Source: an uncultured Poribacteria bacterium
GTDB lineage: Bacteria; Poribacteria; WGA-4E; WGA-3G
NCBI GenBank assembly: GCA_951813545.1
Contig: OX638352.1
Span: forward strand, 4,666,835-4,730,834
Direction: 5' to 3'
DNA: 64,000 nucleotides
A model generated the notes under the pieces. It ran no database searches, was not told the origin of the DNA, and saw only the letters and a program-made list of their open reading frames with translations. Every line of letters starts with the position of its first letter. Position 1 is the first letter of the stretch. Made by a program: the position numbers and the translations under genes. Positions 32,530 through 41,773 of this stretch are shown in pieces.

Positions 32530-34980
32530 TTAGAATCCAGGTCCAACTGTGAAGTGGAATTTACCAGCAGGTTCGCCGGTAACACGGTCTAAGCCATATC
32601 CCCAACCTAACCGAACTAACATACCGAGCATGGTAAACCGAGCCTCAAGACCGAGCCCTCGTTTTGGGTTGATTTGGCTAAAGACATTTGTAACGCTTTC
32701 ATCCCACACTTGCCCTATGTCGAAAAACAGAGCTGCTGTGAGCTGCTGGGAAACGGGGATGCGATACTCAAGGTTAGCGAAGAATATCTTGTCACCGCCA
32801 TAAGGATTAGGAATACCCGATTCATCTGGATCAGGGTAGATTTCCCAATCTTCGTAACCACGAATGCTATCTACACCACCGAGGAAAAAGCGTTCATAGA
32901 ATAGGAAATACGCATCAGTGCTTTTACTGTGCATGTAACCAGCCCGGGCATGCGCGGCGATGACGTGGTTCCACCATCCACTATAGAACCAACTCGTGTC
33001 TGCATGATATTTTTGGAATTTGTTGTCCGCTCCCAGGAAACCACCGGAGTATTCATAGGAGAGTGTATTAAGTGAACCTGCGGTTGGATCAAACAGGGAG
33101 GTGCGGTAATCTCTGGTATCCCTTCCAAGAGCAAACAGAATACTTCGCGTGGAGCGGTCGTATAGTTTTTCATCAAGGTTGTATGACGCCACACTTTCGT
33201 TCCGAAAGCGCACGGACAGATCAATGTCGTGTGCGATTGGTCGTCCGAGTGTTAGTGATGCCCCTCGTCTTGCCCAAATGTACCGATCATATATGGAATT
33301 GCTTCCTAAACTACGATTATAGAGAGCACCGATCGTTCCATAGTAGCGGCGGAAGCGGCGGTTGTCGTAGAGCCTTGCATTAAGCCGAGTGGGTGTTCCC
33401 AAGATCCAAGGGGTTCCAAAACTGAGTTCAGCTGTATGATGGTCACGGGTGCCCAATTCGCCTTTTACATGGACCCGATAAGCGCGTCCGCGGAAATTAT
33501 TTTGCCCAACTTCTGCGACACCGAAGATACCTCCTTCACTGCCGTAGCCACCACCAAGGCTTAACATTCCTGTTCGTGGCGTTTCCGCGATGTTAACTCT
33601 TAACTCTTTTCGGTTTTCTTCGTCTGTATCACTTGGGACAAAATCGACAGCACGGATGAAAGAACCCATCTGGAACAAACGTTGCCGCGCTTTGCGTAGG
33701 GATTTCACATCTAACAATTCATCGGACCTGATCTTCAGGAAATCCAATTCACGTTTGACCACATGTTCTTTCGTTTTTTCCAACCCGGTAATAACCACCT
33801 TATCGATAATTATCACATCTCCTTCGTTAATCTGCAAGGTGATGTCAACGACACCCTCTGTTTCATTGAAGGTGGGAGTCGGTAAGACTTCCGAAAGTAG
33901 GTAGCCTTTATCGAGATAAGCCTGCTGTAATTTTGCGATTGATTCGTCGAAGGTGCCACGATTGAAAACCTCTCCTTCTGCTGGGTCGAGCATTCCACGA
34001 ATCTTTTTTTCCGAAAAAAGGGTTTTAGCACCGCCTTCTACTTCAAGTGTGTAAGTTCCTATAATAAATTCAGGACCTTCGTCAACGGTGATGTCAAGCA
34101 TTAAGCCGGTCTTGTCTTCTGTGAACCGTTTTTCATACCCATGAACTTTCACTTGTGCGAACCCTCGATCCTGATAGTAGTTCCGAAGGTTGAGAGATAA
34201 ATCCTCTTCCTCAAAGAGCATCTGATCGAAGGGCTTACCGGTACGGGTTTTGAGTTTTTTCTGTAGTGTGTTGGCGGAGACCTGTGTATTTCCGATAAAA
34301 TTAATCTCCTCAATTCGCACCCTTGGTCCTTCGTTTATTTCAAATGTAACCTGAACAGTATTATTCTCCTCGTCTTTATCTCCAAGATGGGTTTGGATGC
34401 CGACGAGATAATATCCCTTTTCGTGGTAAAGATTCTGGAGTGCTTTCTCACTCTCCCATCGTCGCCGATCGCTATAAATTTCTGAGGGGCGGAGCGTAAT
34501 CTTATCCTTAAGTTTGCCGGTGCCCAAATTTTCGTTTCCGATAATGTTAATTCCAGAGATCTTTGGGCTTTCGACGACTTTGTAGATAACTTCCAATCCA
34601 CCGCCTTCAACGGGTTCGATGTCTACCTTTATTTCAGAGAAGAAGCCTGTATCTTTGTAAAGACTCTTCAGGTCCTCCGTAAGGAGTTCTTCAGAGACTT
34701 CGGACCCAATCTGCGTCTGTATAAGGGTGCGCAGCATATCTTCAGAGGTGGTTTTCACGCCTTCAAAAGAGATTTTCTTGACAAGGAATATCGCGTCAAC
34801 AGGCGGTTTAGTAGCACTTGCTGTAGTGTCTTTATCAGTCTCAGATTTTTGTTCTTGTTCGGCGGTAGTTGCTGCCTTAGGTCCGAACACTGTATTTGTC
34901 GTTTCTTCTGAAAAAGCGGTGATTGCTGCAAGTCCAAAGATTAGACTTATCAGAATCAGGATGCCTTTTGATGCCTTCAT
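32530..34980 (-). CDS. bamA: Outer membrane protein assembly factor BamA
   Basis: 816 residues, standard for BamA. Signal peptide (GILILISLIFGLAAITAFSEE), a Thr/Lys-rich linker, then five POTRA domains starting at VKKISFEGVKTTSEDMLRTLIQT, SGINIIGNENLGTGKLKD, RIEEINFIGNTQVSANTLQKKL, FIIGTYTLEVEGGAKTLFSEK and DKVVITGLEKTKEHVVKREL. The 16-strand barrel contains the VRGY-like motif as IRGYEDW, and the last residues HFTVGPGF form the beta-signal ending in Phe. Folds outer-membrane proteins. Start 34980 has GGGAGG. Confidence 0.96.
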   Translation of the reverse strand: MKASKGILILISLIFGLAAITAFSEETTNTVFGPKAATTAEQEQKSETDKDTTASATKPPVDAIFLVKKISFEGVKTTSEDMLRTLIQTQIGSEVSEELLTEDLKSLYKDTGFFSEIKVDIEPVEGGGLEVIYKVVESPKISGINIIGNENLGTGKLKDKITLRPSEIYSDRRRWESEKALQNLYHEKGYYLVGIQTHLGDKDEENNTVQVTFEINEGPRVRIEEINFIGNTQVSANTLQKKLKTRTGKPFDQMLFEEEDLSLNLRNYYQDRGFAQVKVHGYEKRFTEDKTGLMLDITVDEGPEFIIGTYTLEVEGGAKTLFSEKKIRGMLDPAEGEVFNRGTFDESIAKLQQAYLDKGYLLSEVLPTPTFNETEGVVDITLQINEGDVIIIDKVVITGLEKTKEHVVKRELDFLKIRSDELLDVKSLRKARQRLFQMGSFIRAVDFVPSDTDEENRKELRVNIAETPRTGMLSLGGGYGSEGGIFGVAEVGQNNFRGRAYRVHVKGELGTRDHHTAELSFGTPWILGTPTRLNARLYDNRRFRRYYGTIGALYNRSLGSNSIYDRYIWARRGASLTLGRPIAHDIDLSVRFRNESVASYNLDEKLYDRSTRSILFALGRDTRDYRTSLFDPTAGSLNTLSYEYSGGFLGADNKFQKYHADTSWFYSGWWNHVIAAHARAGYMHSKSTDAYFLFYERFFLGGVDSIRGYEDWEIYPDPDESGIPNPYGGDKIFFANLEYRIPVSQQLTAALFFDIGQVWDESVTNVFSQINPKRGLGLEARFTMLGMLVRLGWGYGLDRVTGEPAGKFHFTVGPGF

Positions 34981-35044
34981 GATTAAATGACCTCCCGTGT
35001 GTTATCTGCCTCCACGCGCGTGCAGACGCTAGTCTATAATACTT

Positions 35045-35926
35045 TCATGCCTCAGTGGTGTAGATTGGGGTGCCGCAGCTATGTGCGAATTTCCGAAATG
35101 CAGCGATTAATTTCTCTGTTATTTGTCCGGGTTGTCCGTTTCCGATGGCACGACGATCTATTTTCACGACAGGTATAACCTCGGCGGCTGTACCCGTCAG
35201 AAAGCATTCATCAGCGATGTAAAGGTCGTGTCGTGTAAAAACACGTTCCTCAACCTGGATACCTGCCTCACGAGCGAGATCAATAACGCTGTTTCGGGTC
35301 ACACCCTCCAAAATCCCCATGTGAACGGGGGGTGTGACAAGGACACCGTTCTTTACCCAGAAAATATTATCGCCGCTACACTCAACGACATAGCCTTCCG
35401 CATTGAGCATCAGCACCTCTTCTGCGCCGGACTGTTTGCCCTCAATTTTTGCTAAGATATTGTTTAGATAGTTCAACGACTTGATACGCGGATTAATGGC
35501 TTCTGCATAATTTCGCCGGACAGAAGCGGTTACGATTTCTAATCCCTCTTCATAGTATTTTTGTGGGTAGAGGGTGATTTTATCTGCAATAATAATGATA
35601 CTTGGCTTTGGACATTTATCCGGATCGAGTCCGAGATCCCCTATACCACGAGTTATCACCAGTCGAATATAGGCTTCTGTGAGGTTGTTTCGACGGAGTG
35701 TTTCCAGAACCGTTGACTTCATTGTTTCAATGGATATTGGGATCTGTAACATAATCGATTTCGCAGAATCGTAAAGTCGTTCGAGGTGTTCATCGAGTTT
35801 GAAGACTCTGCCGTTATAGGAACGGATGCCTTCAAAAACACCGTCACCATACAGCAAACCGTGGTCAAAGACCGAGACTTTCGCTTCTGCTTTTGGTAAA
35901 AATTCTCCATCGATATAAATCAACAT
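35045..35926 (-). CDS. ilvE: Branched-chain amino acid aminotransferase (PLP fold IV)
   Basis: 293 residues. Fold-type IV aminotransferase: DHGLLYGDGVFEGIRSYNGRVF at the N-terminus, VITRGIGDLGLDP, INPRIKSLNYLNNILAK (PLP Lys in IKSLNYL), EVLMLNAEGYVVECSGDNIFWVK and ITRNSVIDLA-like GVTRNSVIDLAREAGI. Interconverts branched-chain amino acids and 2-oxo acids. Start 35926 has GGAG. A D-amino acid transaminase is the main alternative; the pattern favours IlvE. Confidence 0.9.
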   Translation of the reverse strand: MLIYIDGEFLPKAEAKVSVFDHGLLYGDGVFEGIRSYNGRVFKLDEHLERLYDSAKSIMLQIPISIETMKSTVLETLRRNNLTEAYIRLVITRGIGDLGLDPDKCPKPSIIIIADKITLYPQKYYEEGLEIVTASVRRNYAEAINPRIKSLNYLNNILAKIEGKQSGAEEVLMLNAEGYVVECSGDNIFWVKNGVLVTPPVHMGILEGVTRNSVIDLAREAGIQVEERVFTRHDLYIADECFLTGTAAEVIPVVKIDRRAIGNGQPGQITEKLIAAFRKFAHSCGTPIYTTEA

Positions 35927-36276
35927 TTTTTAATTTTGGTCTCCTGAGCTAAAGAAACACCCAAGCAAAACCCGTCCATTACATTTTGGGCAGGTTTCTG
36001 GTCATCCTAGGCTAATATTATATAGTCGTGCAGTTAATAGTAAAGTTTAGAATTAATTAGACACTCCAAAGAGGCGAGGATATAATCCTCGCCAGCGGTG
36101 GTGAGGTGTTTTGTGTTTTCCAAAGTGCTCTCTTATTTTCGGGTTTTACTATAAGTAAGTAAAGAGAAAACCGTTCAGATCCTTAATACGGTTGAAATTC
36201 ACTGGAAACCGGGGTCCCCACCCGTTACTGGGAAGAGGCGCGAAATGTAATAGAGTGGTGTCCAGGATACCCATAG
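35927..36276. other. Intergenic region between ilvE and lolD
   Basis: Contains a GAAACACCCAAGCAAAACCC block (35951-35970, also at 8175, 30247 and inverted at 46541) and MITE copy B. I see no further gene. The 120 bp left of the lolD stop have no recognised element. Confidence 0.6.
36036..36154. repeat. MITE copy B
   Basis: Ends TAATAGTAAAG and TTTACTATAA. Internal GGCGAGGATATAATCCTCGCC is a perfect hairpin, followed by AGCGGTGGTGAGG. Almost identical to copy A apart from the loop, which makes it a good reference for the undisturbed element. Confidence 0.88.
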
Positions 36277-36960
36277 TTAAGAAACCTTTCCATCAACGAG
36301 TTGAACAACCCTATCCACTCGTTGAGAGAGATCTTGATTATGCGTTACGATGACAAAGGTCTGCCCAGATTTCGAGTTCAAGTCCCATAAAAGTTCCAGC
36401 ACTGATTCGCTACTTCGTCGGTCAAGGTTGCCAGTCGGTTCATCGGCGAGGACAACCTTCGGTTGATTGATTAGCGCACGCGCAATAGCAACGCGTTGCC
36501 GTTCACCTCCGGACAATTGGCTTGGGTAATGCGAAAGCCTTTCGGAGAGTCCAACATAGTCCAGTAGAGCCTCTGCTTCCTCGTAAACTAATTTATTATT
36601 TCTGGTCGTGATTAAAGCACCCATTGCGACATTTTCAAGTGCTGTAAATTCCGGTAATAGGTGATGAAATTGAAACACAAATCCTATTTCCTTATTCCGG
36701 AATAGGGCGAGATCTGTATCAGGCAGCGTGAAAATGTCTTGTTCGTCATACAAAACGCTTCCTACTGTCGGTTGGTCGAGCGTTCCAATAATATGGAGCA
36801 ATGTGCTTTTACCGACTCCTGATGCGCCGACGACTGCGAGTAATTCCGACGTATAGATTTCAAGATCGATACCTTGAAGTACTGGAAGTTCTACCTCGCC
36901 ATCATAGTAGGACTTGTGTAAATCTATAACGCGGATAAGTGTTTCTACTGTGTTTCCCAC
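36277..36960 (-). CDS. lolD: Lipoprotein-releasing ABC transporter ATPase
   Basis: 227 residues with Walker A (GASGVGKST), Q-loop (FVFQFHHLLPEFTALENVAMG), ABC signature (LSGGERQRVAIARAL), Walker B (VVLADEPTGNLD) and the switch His (IVTHN). The LLPEFTALENV string is characteristic of LolD. With LolC/E it extracts lipoproteins from the inner membrane. Starts with GTG, AAGGA being 11 nt upstream in a leader repeat. lolC/E lies 125 bp upstream. Confidence 0.93.
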   Translation of the reverse strand: MGNTVETLIRVIDLHKSYYDGEVELPVLQGIDLEIYTSELLAVVGASGVGKSTLLHIIGTLDQPTVGSVLYDEQDIFTLPDTDLALFRNKEIGFVFQFHHLLPEFTALENVAMGALITTRNNKLVYEEAEALLDYVGLSERLSHYPSQLSGGERQRVAIARALINQPKVVLADEPTGNLDRRSSESVLELLWDLNSKSGQTFVIVTHNQDLSQRVDRVVQLVDGKVS

Positions 36961-37050
36961 TTTTTAAATTTTCCTTGCGGTTCGTTGAGGCAAGTTTGAA
37001 CATTGACGTTGCTTTCCGTAGATCCACCTTCCACTTCGTTTCAGGCTATG
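36961..37050 (-). promoter_or_regulatory. Leader repeat upstream of lolD
   Basis: Minus strand ends CCGCAAGGAAAATTTAAAAA immediately before the GTG. Other shared blocks: GGTTCGTTGAGG, TTTCCGTAGATCCACCTTCC and ACTTCGTTTCAGGC, in the same order as in 2343-2729 and 8108-8215. Confidence 0.65.
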
Positions 37051-37085
37051 TTCCAGATGTCACGGTTGCCCTCCACTTCGTTTCA

Positions 37086-38546
37086 TTATTCATGTTGCAA
37101 GGCTTCGACCGGCTTCAAATTTGCAGCCTGCCATGCTGGATACAACGTTGCGAGCCAACAAATCAAGAATGAAAGCGCGTTGATGAAGATGACAAAAAAC
37201 CAATTCACCTGTACCGGTAATTGATGCATCTGATAGACTTGACTGAGCCCAAGATCTACGAGCGAAATAGGTCTAACAGCACAATAGAGAGCAAACCCTA
37301 TTGAAATGAGCCATAAAACACTGAGTCCAAACTTCCATCCGCCGCCGCGTGGCAGTGCTCGCCGTAATATGATAAACACCTGTAGCAGAACCGGCACAAT
37401 AAGCGCGAAAGTGTACCAGTAAGAGGGCCTCACACTATTGGAACTCAGCAGCCAACAGAGCGAGAGACCTAAGGCAGTGCCGAGTATCGTTCCGAGTAAC
37501 CCGATAACGCTGCCCTGAATCATAAATATTCTCATGATGTTTCCACGTGATGCCCCAAGCGTCCGCAACGTGCCGACCGCCTTTGTCTTTTCCATCACAG
37601 TCATAATTAGCGTGCTTGCGATGTTGAACGCCGCTACGAGGATGATAAGTGCCTCAATGACAACGGTTAGGATTTTTTCCATTCGAAGTGCCGAGAAGAG
37701 TGGTGCTTGTAGCTCCATCCATGTTCTTGCATCCGGCATCCCCTCTAACACGCTGAACTGAACAGTGTCCTCAATTTGTCTGGCGATCTGTGGTGCCAAG
37801 TCAGCATCAGTGAGTTGGACGAAGATGGTATTTACCCGATTTGGTCTGTTATACAGTTTTTGGGCAGTATCTATATGAACAAACCCAAAGTTGTTATCGT
37901 AAACCGCCATCTCGGACTCATAGAATCCAATCACAACGAAGTTCGCCAGATCCGGCACGAGCATTGACGCGTGCATTGGGCTCTCCACCAGTTTAACGAT
38001 GAGCCGCAAAACATCGCCTTTAATAACACCGAGTCGGGCTGCCAAGCGTGCCCCGAGAATAATGCCGCCGGTGATGGTTTCATTTCTGATGAGCCGAGCG
38101 TCTTCAAGAAATGTCGAGTTTAGAAAATCGGTTGAGCCATCCACAAATTTTGAGAAACCCGTGACTTTGTCTTCCAAAACTGGATCGACACCTTTGATGT
38201 GGATTACGTCCTGAATAGAGTCACTATGTTCCGGAAAAACAGCAGTCTGCGACAAAACAACGGGCGATGTGGCTATGACTTCATCGATTGCTTCAATCTG
38301 CTCAATTCGCTTTTGGTAATTATCGAAAAAACTGTAATTGTGCAAGTGGAAGACGATATGTGCCTCATTCGCAAGAAACCGATCCTTTAATCCATGCTCA
38401 ACACCGTTTAAGACAGCAATCGCAAGAATCACGGTTGCGACACCGAGTGCAACACCACCGATGGAGATGATGCTGATAATTGAGATAAAAGACTGCTTTC
38501 GCCGAGAACGCAGGTAGCGGGAGGCTACGAACCATTCAAATTTCAT
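37086..38546 (-). CDS. Lipoprotein-releasing ABC transporter permease (LolC/E family)
   Basis: 486 residues, against about 400-415 usually. N-terminal SRYLRSRRKQSFISIISIISIGGVALGVATVILAIAVLNGVEHGLKDRFL and the periplasmic MacB-like domain are typical. The C-terminal membrane part has LILVAAFNIASTLIMTVMEKTKAVGTLRTLGAS, and the end is YPAWQAANLKPVEALQHE. Between the third and fourth membrane helices, where LolC has a short loop, there are about 60 extra residues with two hydrophobic stretches (YTFALIVPVLLQVFIIL and LSVLWLISIGFALYCAV). Only one permease gene is present, suggesting a homodimer. Confidence 0.9.
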   Translation of the reverse strand: MKFEWFVASRYLRSRRKQSFISIISIISIGGVALGVATVILAIAVLNGVEHGLKDRFLANEAHIVFHLHNYSFFDNYQKRIEQIEAIDEVIATSPVVLSQTAVFPEHSDSIQDVIHIKGVDPVLEDKVTGFSKFVDGSTDFLNSTFLEDARLIRNETITGGIILGARLAARLGVIKGDVLRLIVKLVESPMHASMLVPDLANFVVIGFYESEMAVYDNNFGFVHIDTAQKLYNRPNRVNTIFVQLTDADLAPQIARQIEDTVQFSVLEGMPDARTWMELQAPLFSALRMEKILTVVIEALIILVAAFNIASTLIMTVMEKTKAVGTLRTLGASRGNIMRIFMIQGSVIGLLGTILGTALGLSLCWLLSSNSVRPSYWYTFALIVPVLLQVFIILRRALPRGGGWKFGLSVLWLISIGFALYCAVRPISLVDLGLSQVYQMHQLPVQVNWFFVIFINALSFLICWLATLYPAWQAANLKPVEALQHE

Positions 38547-38659
38547 TTTTTTAATTATTAAATCTGGTCACCATTCCACTTCGTTTCATGGTGGTTTTTG
38601 GTGAAGCCCATCGGTCCTTCGCATTTTTGGAAGTTAGATAATTGGACCACCGTTATATC

Positions 38660-39223
38660 CTAAAACGAGATGGAAACTAATGAATCATAGTCCGCTTTTA
38701 GCATCCCGTATCCGATTGAATCCTCAAAGCTTCCCCATTTTTTTGTATGTTGTCGGCGGCACCCTTCATAGTGCATTCCGATTTTTTCCAGCACCCGCCC
38801 AGAGGCAGGATTTCGTGTGAAGTGATAAGCATAGATTCGGTTCAACTTCAACACTTCAAAACTGTAGGCGACAACAGCGCGCGCTGCCTCAGTAGCATAA
38901 CCAAGATTCCAGTAAGGTTTACCTATCCAATAACCAAGCTCGGCTCTCTCGTTTTCTTGCTCGAGTTCAAGTCCTATAGTGCCGATTAAGTTTCTGTCTG
39001 TTCTCAGTGTAATCGCGAAGTTTATTGCTTCGTCTTTTTTATACGCGTCAGCACAGGCACGAATCCATTCTTCAGCCATGTCATCTTCATAAGGGTGCGG
39101 AATGCGGAGAACCATTAATGCTATATCGCGATCACCAGCAAGGCATTGCACATCCGCCGTATCTTCAAGTGTAAGCGAACGAAGTAGCAATCTTTCTGTA
39201 AGGAGGGGCGGTGCGGACCTCAT
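38660..39223 (-). CDS. GNAT N-acetyltransferase, RimJ/RimL-like
   Basis: 187 residues of the Acetyltransf_3 group. Begins LLTERLLLRSLTLEDTADVQCLAGDRD, then IGTIGLELEQENERAELGYWIGKPYWNLGYATEAARAVVAYSF (acetyl-CoA-binding region) and RIYAYHFTRNPASGRVLEKIGMHYEG. Likely acetylates a protein N-terminus or small molecule. It overlaps the upstream paralogue by 4 bp (ATGA), so they are coupled. The two share clear similarity and arose by tandem duplication. Confidence 0.88.
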   Translation of the reverse strand: MRSAPPLLTERLLLRSLTLEDTADVQCLAGDRDIALMVLRIPHPYEDDMAEEWIRACADAYKKDEAINFAITLRTDRNLIGTIGLELEQENERAELGYWIGKPYWNLGYATEAARAVVAYSFEVLKLNRIYAYHFTRNPASGRVLEKIGMHYEGCRRQHTKKWGSFEDSIGYGMLKADYDSLVSISF

Positions 39224-39771
39224 TTTTCTATGAACTCACTCTTTAAGATTTTGTAACGAATCATATCCTTGGAAGAATCGTCTTCTGGGTCTTTGGGTAA
39301 ATCATAAGCGTAGCGCATCCCAATTTTTTGCATCACCCGTCCAGAGGCGGGATTTCGATTGAAGTAATCGGCGTAAATCAGATCAAGGTCATGCTCACGA
39401 AATCCATAAGCGACCATAGCCTTTGCCGCCTCTGTAGCATACCCACAGTTCCAATAGGGTTTTCCAATCCAATAGCCAAGTGACGCATCATTATAAGGTA
39501 GGTGAATCCGGAAGGTCAATTCAACTGTGCCAATCAACGTTCCATCCATTCTAAGTGTGATTGCCAAATTTGCGCGTTCGCCGTCTTCAAGCCATTCGTG
39601 ACACCACCAAATCCACTCTTCCGCCGCACCCTCTTCATAGGAACGTTCTATGAAATAGGTTGCCGGTGCTACGTCAGGATCGCTGGCAAGGCGTTTCACA
39701 TCGGCTGCGTCTTCAAGCGTAAACGAACGGAGTATCAACCTTTCTGTGTGAAGTATCGGTGCTGTTATCAT
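39220..39771 (-). CDS. GNAT N-acetyltransferase, RimJ/RimL-like (paralogue)
   Basis: 183 residues: LHTERLILRSFTLEDAADVKRLASDPD, ASLGYWIGKPYWNCGYATEAAKAMVAYGF and NRNPASGRVMQKIGMRYAYD. Same fold and probable function class as its downstream neighbour. Follows the lysS stop by 1 bp, so lysS and both GNAT genes are likely one transcript. Substrate unknown. Confidence 0.88.
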   Translation of the reverse strand: MITAPILHTERLILRSFTLEDAADVKRLASDPDVAPATYFIERSYEEGAAEEWIWWCHEWLEDGERANLAITLRMDGTLIGTVELTFRIHLPYNDASLGYWIGKPYWNCGYATEAAKAMVAYGFREHDLDLIYADYFNRNPASGRVMQKIGMRYAYDLPKDPEDDSSKDMIRYKILKSEFIEK

Positions 39772-39772
39772 A

Positions 39773-41266
39773 TTAACTTTCCGGGCGCATCTGAGGAAAC
39801 AGGATTACATCGCGGATAGAGTATTGGTTCGTTAGCAGCATCGTCAACCGGTCAATACCGATACCGAGTCCACCTGTTGGTGGCATACCGTACTCCAGTG
39901 CGCGTAGATAGTCCTCGTCTACCATAAAGGCTTCATCATCGCCAGCCTCTAAACTGCTCGCTTGCTCAAGGAAGCGTTGGCGTTGGTCTATCGGATCGTT
40001 GAGTTCACTAAAAGCGTTTCCAACCTCCATCCCGCAGATAAAAAATTCAAAGCGTTCAACAAACTCCGGATCTTCCGGCTTCTTTTTCGCAAAGGGTGAG
40101 ACCTCGATAGGGTGATCCGTTATAAATGTCGGCTGGATCAGTTTTGATTCCACAAATGTGTCGAAGAGTTCAGCTATAATTTTGCCTTTCGTCTCATCAC
40201 CCGCTAAGTCAATCCCTGCGTCAACTGCTGCTTTGTATAGTTCGTCGGCTGATAATGCTGTTGGGTCAATACTGCTATACTCCCGAACTGCATCGACCAT
40301 ACTCAGTCTACGCCACGGAGGAGTCAGGTCGAGTTCATGCTCTTGATAGGGAATCTTCGTTGTCCCGTGAATAGTTTTTGCTGTATTCGCGATTAGGTTC
40401 TCAGTTAACTCCATTATCTGAATGTAGTCAGCGTAGGCTTGGTAAAGTTCAAGCATCGTAAATTCAGGGTTGTGGTCTCTGTCCATACCTTCATTTCGGA
40501 AATCGCGCGAGAATTCGTAAACCCGATCGAAACCGCCCACGATCAAACGTTTGAGATAGAGTTCATTTGCGATGCGTAGATAAAGTGATTGCTCCAAAGT
40601 ATTATGATACGTTGTGAACGGGCGAGCGTTTGCACCCCCATAGATTGGTTGAAGGACTGGGGTTTCAACTTCAATAAAATTTTGAGCATTGAGCATGTCG
40701 CGAATCGCTTGGACAATTTGTGTTCTTTTAAGAAAAACGTCCTTCACCTCAGGATTCATGATGAGATCGGCGTATCGTTGTCTATAGCGTGTCTGTTTAT
40801 CTTGCAAACCGTGCCATTTTTCGGGGAGCGGTCGGATAGATTTGGAGAGGAGTTCTATGGAATCAACGAGCACGGTTAATTCGCCTGTACGTGTTCGGAA
40901 AACTGTTCCTTCAGCACCAACAATATCACCTGTATCAAAGCGTCGATAGATTTTGTAGGGTTCTGCACCGACTTTATCCCTGCGGACGTAAATCTGAATT
41001 TTGCCTTCACTATCCTGTAGATGTGCGAAGCTGCTTTTCCCGTGGTCTCGCTTCGTCATAATTCTGCCTGCGACGCGAATCGTTTCGGTTTCATCGGGCT
41101 TTTCTTCAATGTCAGCAAAATCTTGATGGATTGCGGAAGTTGAGTGCGTTGGTTCGTATTTATGCGGATACGGTTCAACACCAAATTTGCGAATTTCGTC
41201 CAACTTCTCGCGACGCTGTTCAATTAAATCCTTTGTTTCTTCCACAATTCTTCCCTCTTTTTCCAT
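39773..41266 (-). CDS. lysS: Lysine--tRNA ligase (class II)
   Basis: 497 residues, standard for class II LysRS. Anticodon-binding OB fold (IRVAGRIMTKRDHGKSSFAHLQDSEGKIQIYVRRD), motif 1 region (FIEVETPVLQPIYGGANARPF), motif 2 (YEFSRDFRNEGMDRDHNPEFTMLELYQAY) and motif 3 (GMPPTGGLGIGIDRLTMLLT). FICGMEVGNAFSELNDPIDQ shows the lysine pocket. On the minus strand TTGACA lies just upstream of the start, so transcription may begin very close to the ATG. Confidence 0.96.
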   Translation of the reverse strand: MEKEGRIVEETKDLIEQRREKLDEIRKFGVEPYPHKYEPTHSTSAIHQDFADIEEKPDETETIRVAGRIMTKRDHGKSSFAHLQDSEGKIQIYVRRDKVGAEPYKIYRRFDTGDIVGAEGTVFRTRTGELTVLVDSIELLSKSIRPLPEKWHGLQDKQTRYRQRYADLIMNPEVKDVFLKRTQIVQAIRDMLNAQNFIEVETPVLQPIYGGANARPFTTYHNTLEQSLYLRIANELYLKRLIVGGFDRVYEFSRDFRNEGMDRDHNPEFTMLELYQAYADYIQIMELTENLIANTAKTIHGTTKIPYQEHELDLTPPWRRLSMVDAVREYSSIDPTALSADELYKAAVDAGIDLAGDETKGKIIAELFDTFVESKLIQPTFITDHPIEVSPFAKKKPEDPEFVERFEFFICGMEVGNAFSELNDPIDQRQRFLEQASSLEAGDDEAFMVDEDYLRALEYGMPPTGGLGIGIDRLTMLLTNQYSIRDVILFPQMRPES

Positions 41267-41773
41267 TTTGTTTTGTATTACAGCCTACTCGTTTTGTCAA
41301 TACTATGCTCTTAATATCTTAACAATTATACTTCAGTTTTGCGTATAAAGCAACCAAAAAAGCGGTGGTGTATCGGCGTAGGATATTTCGTTGAGAGATT
41401 CTGCTCTGAATCCTGGACTCAAGGCACTTCTATCGGATAGATGCCGCCCCTACGGGGCTTAGAGAGTTAGGTGCCATTGGTTCTATAGAGATGTCGCCCC
41501 TACGGGGCTGCTTTTCTGAAGACTCTGTTCACGGCATCTATATATCGATCATTGTATTGAATTCAAGTTAAGAACTCATAGCGAGTAAGAGCTAAGAATT
41601 CAAAGTAAATGGGGATCTGAAGCGGAAAGAAAAGGACGCAAATTATCTCCCTTTCTTTCCCTATCTGACGACCTCCTTATGTTTTACTCAATATAACTTC
41701 TAAGATAAAAATCCAATTCTGAGATAGAATGAACGACGAATACCGGACAGAGCACTTTTTGTGCACTAACCGG
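41267..41773. other. Intergenic region with CGCCCCTACGGGGC repeats
   Basis: About 500 bp without a gene. Two copies of GATG[CT]CGCCCCTACGGGGCT (41440-41460 and 41492-41511) form short palindromes; a variant recurs at 55903-55922. An imperfect inverted repeat GAATTCAAGTTAAGA / GCTAAGAATTC spans 41558-41601. I see no open frame or RNA gene. Confidence 0.6.

Noticed and set aside
41440-41512. Two CGCCCCTACGGGGC copies as a CRISPR
   Set aside because: Repeats are too short and palindromic, and a third variant occurs alone at 55903; these are REP-like or terminator elements.
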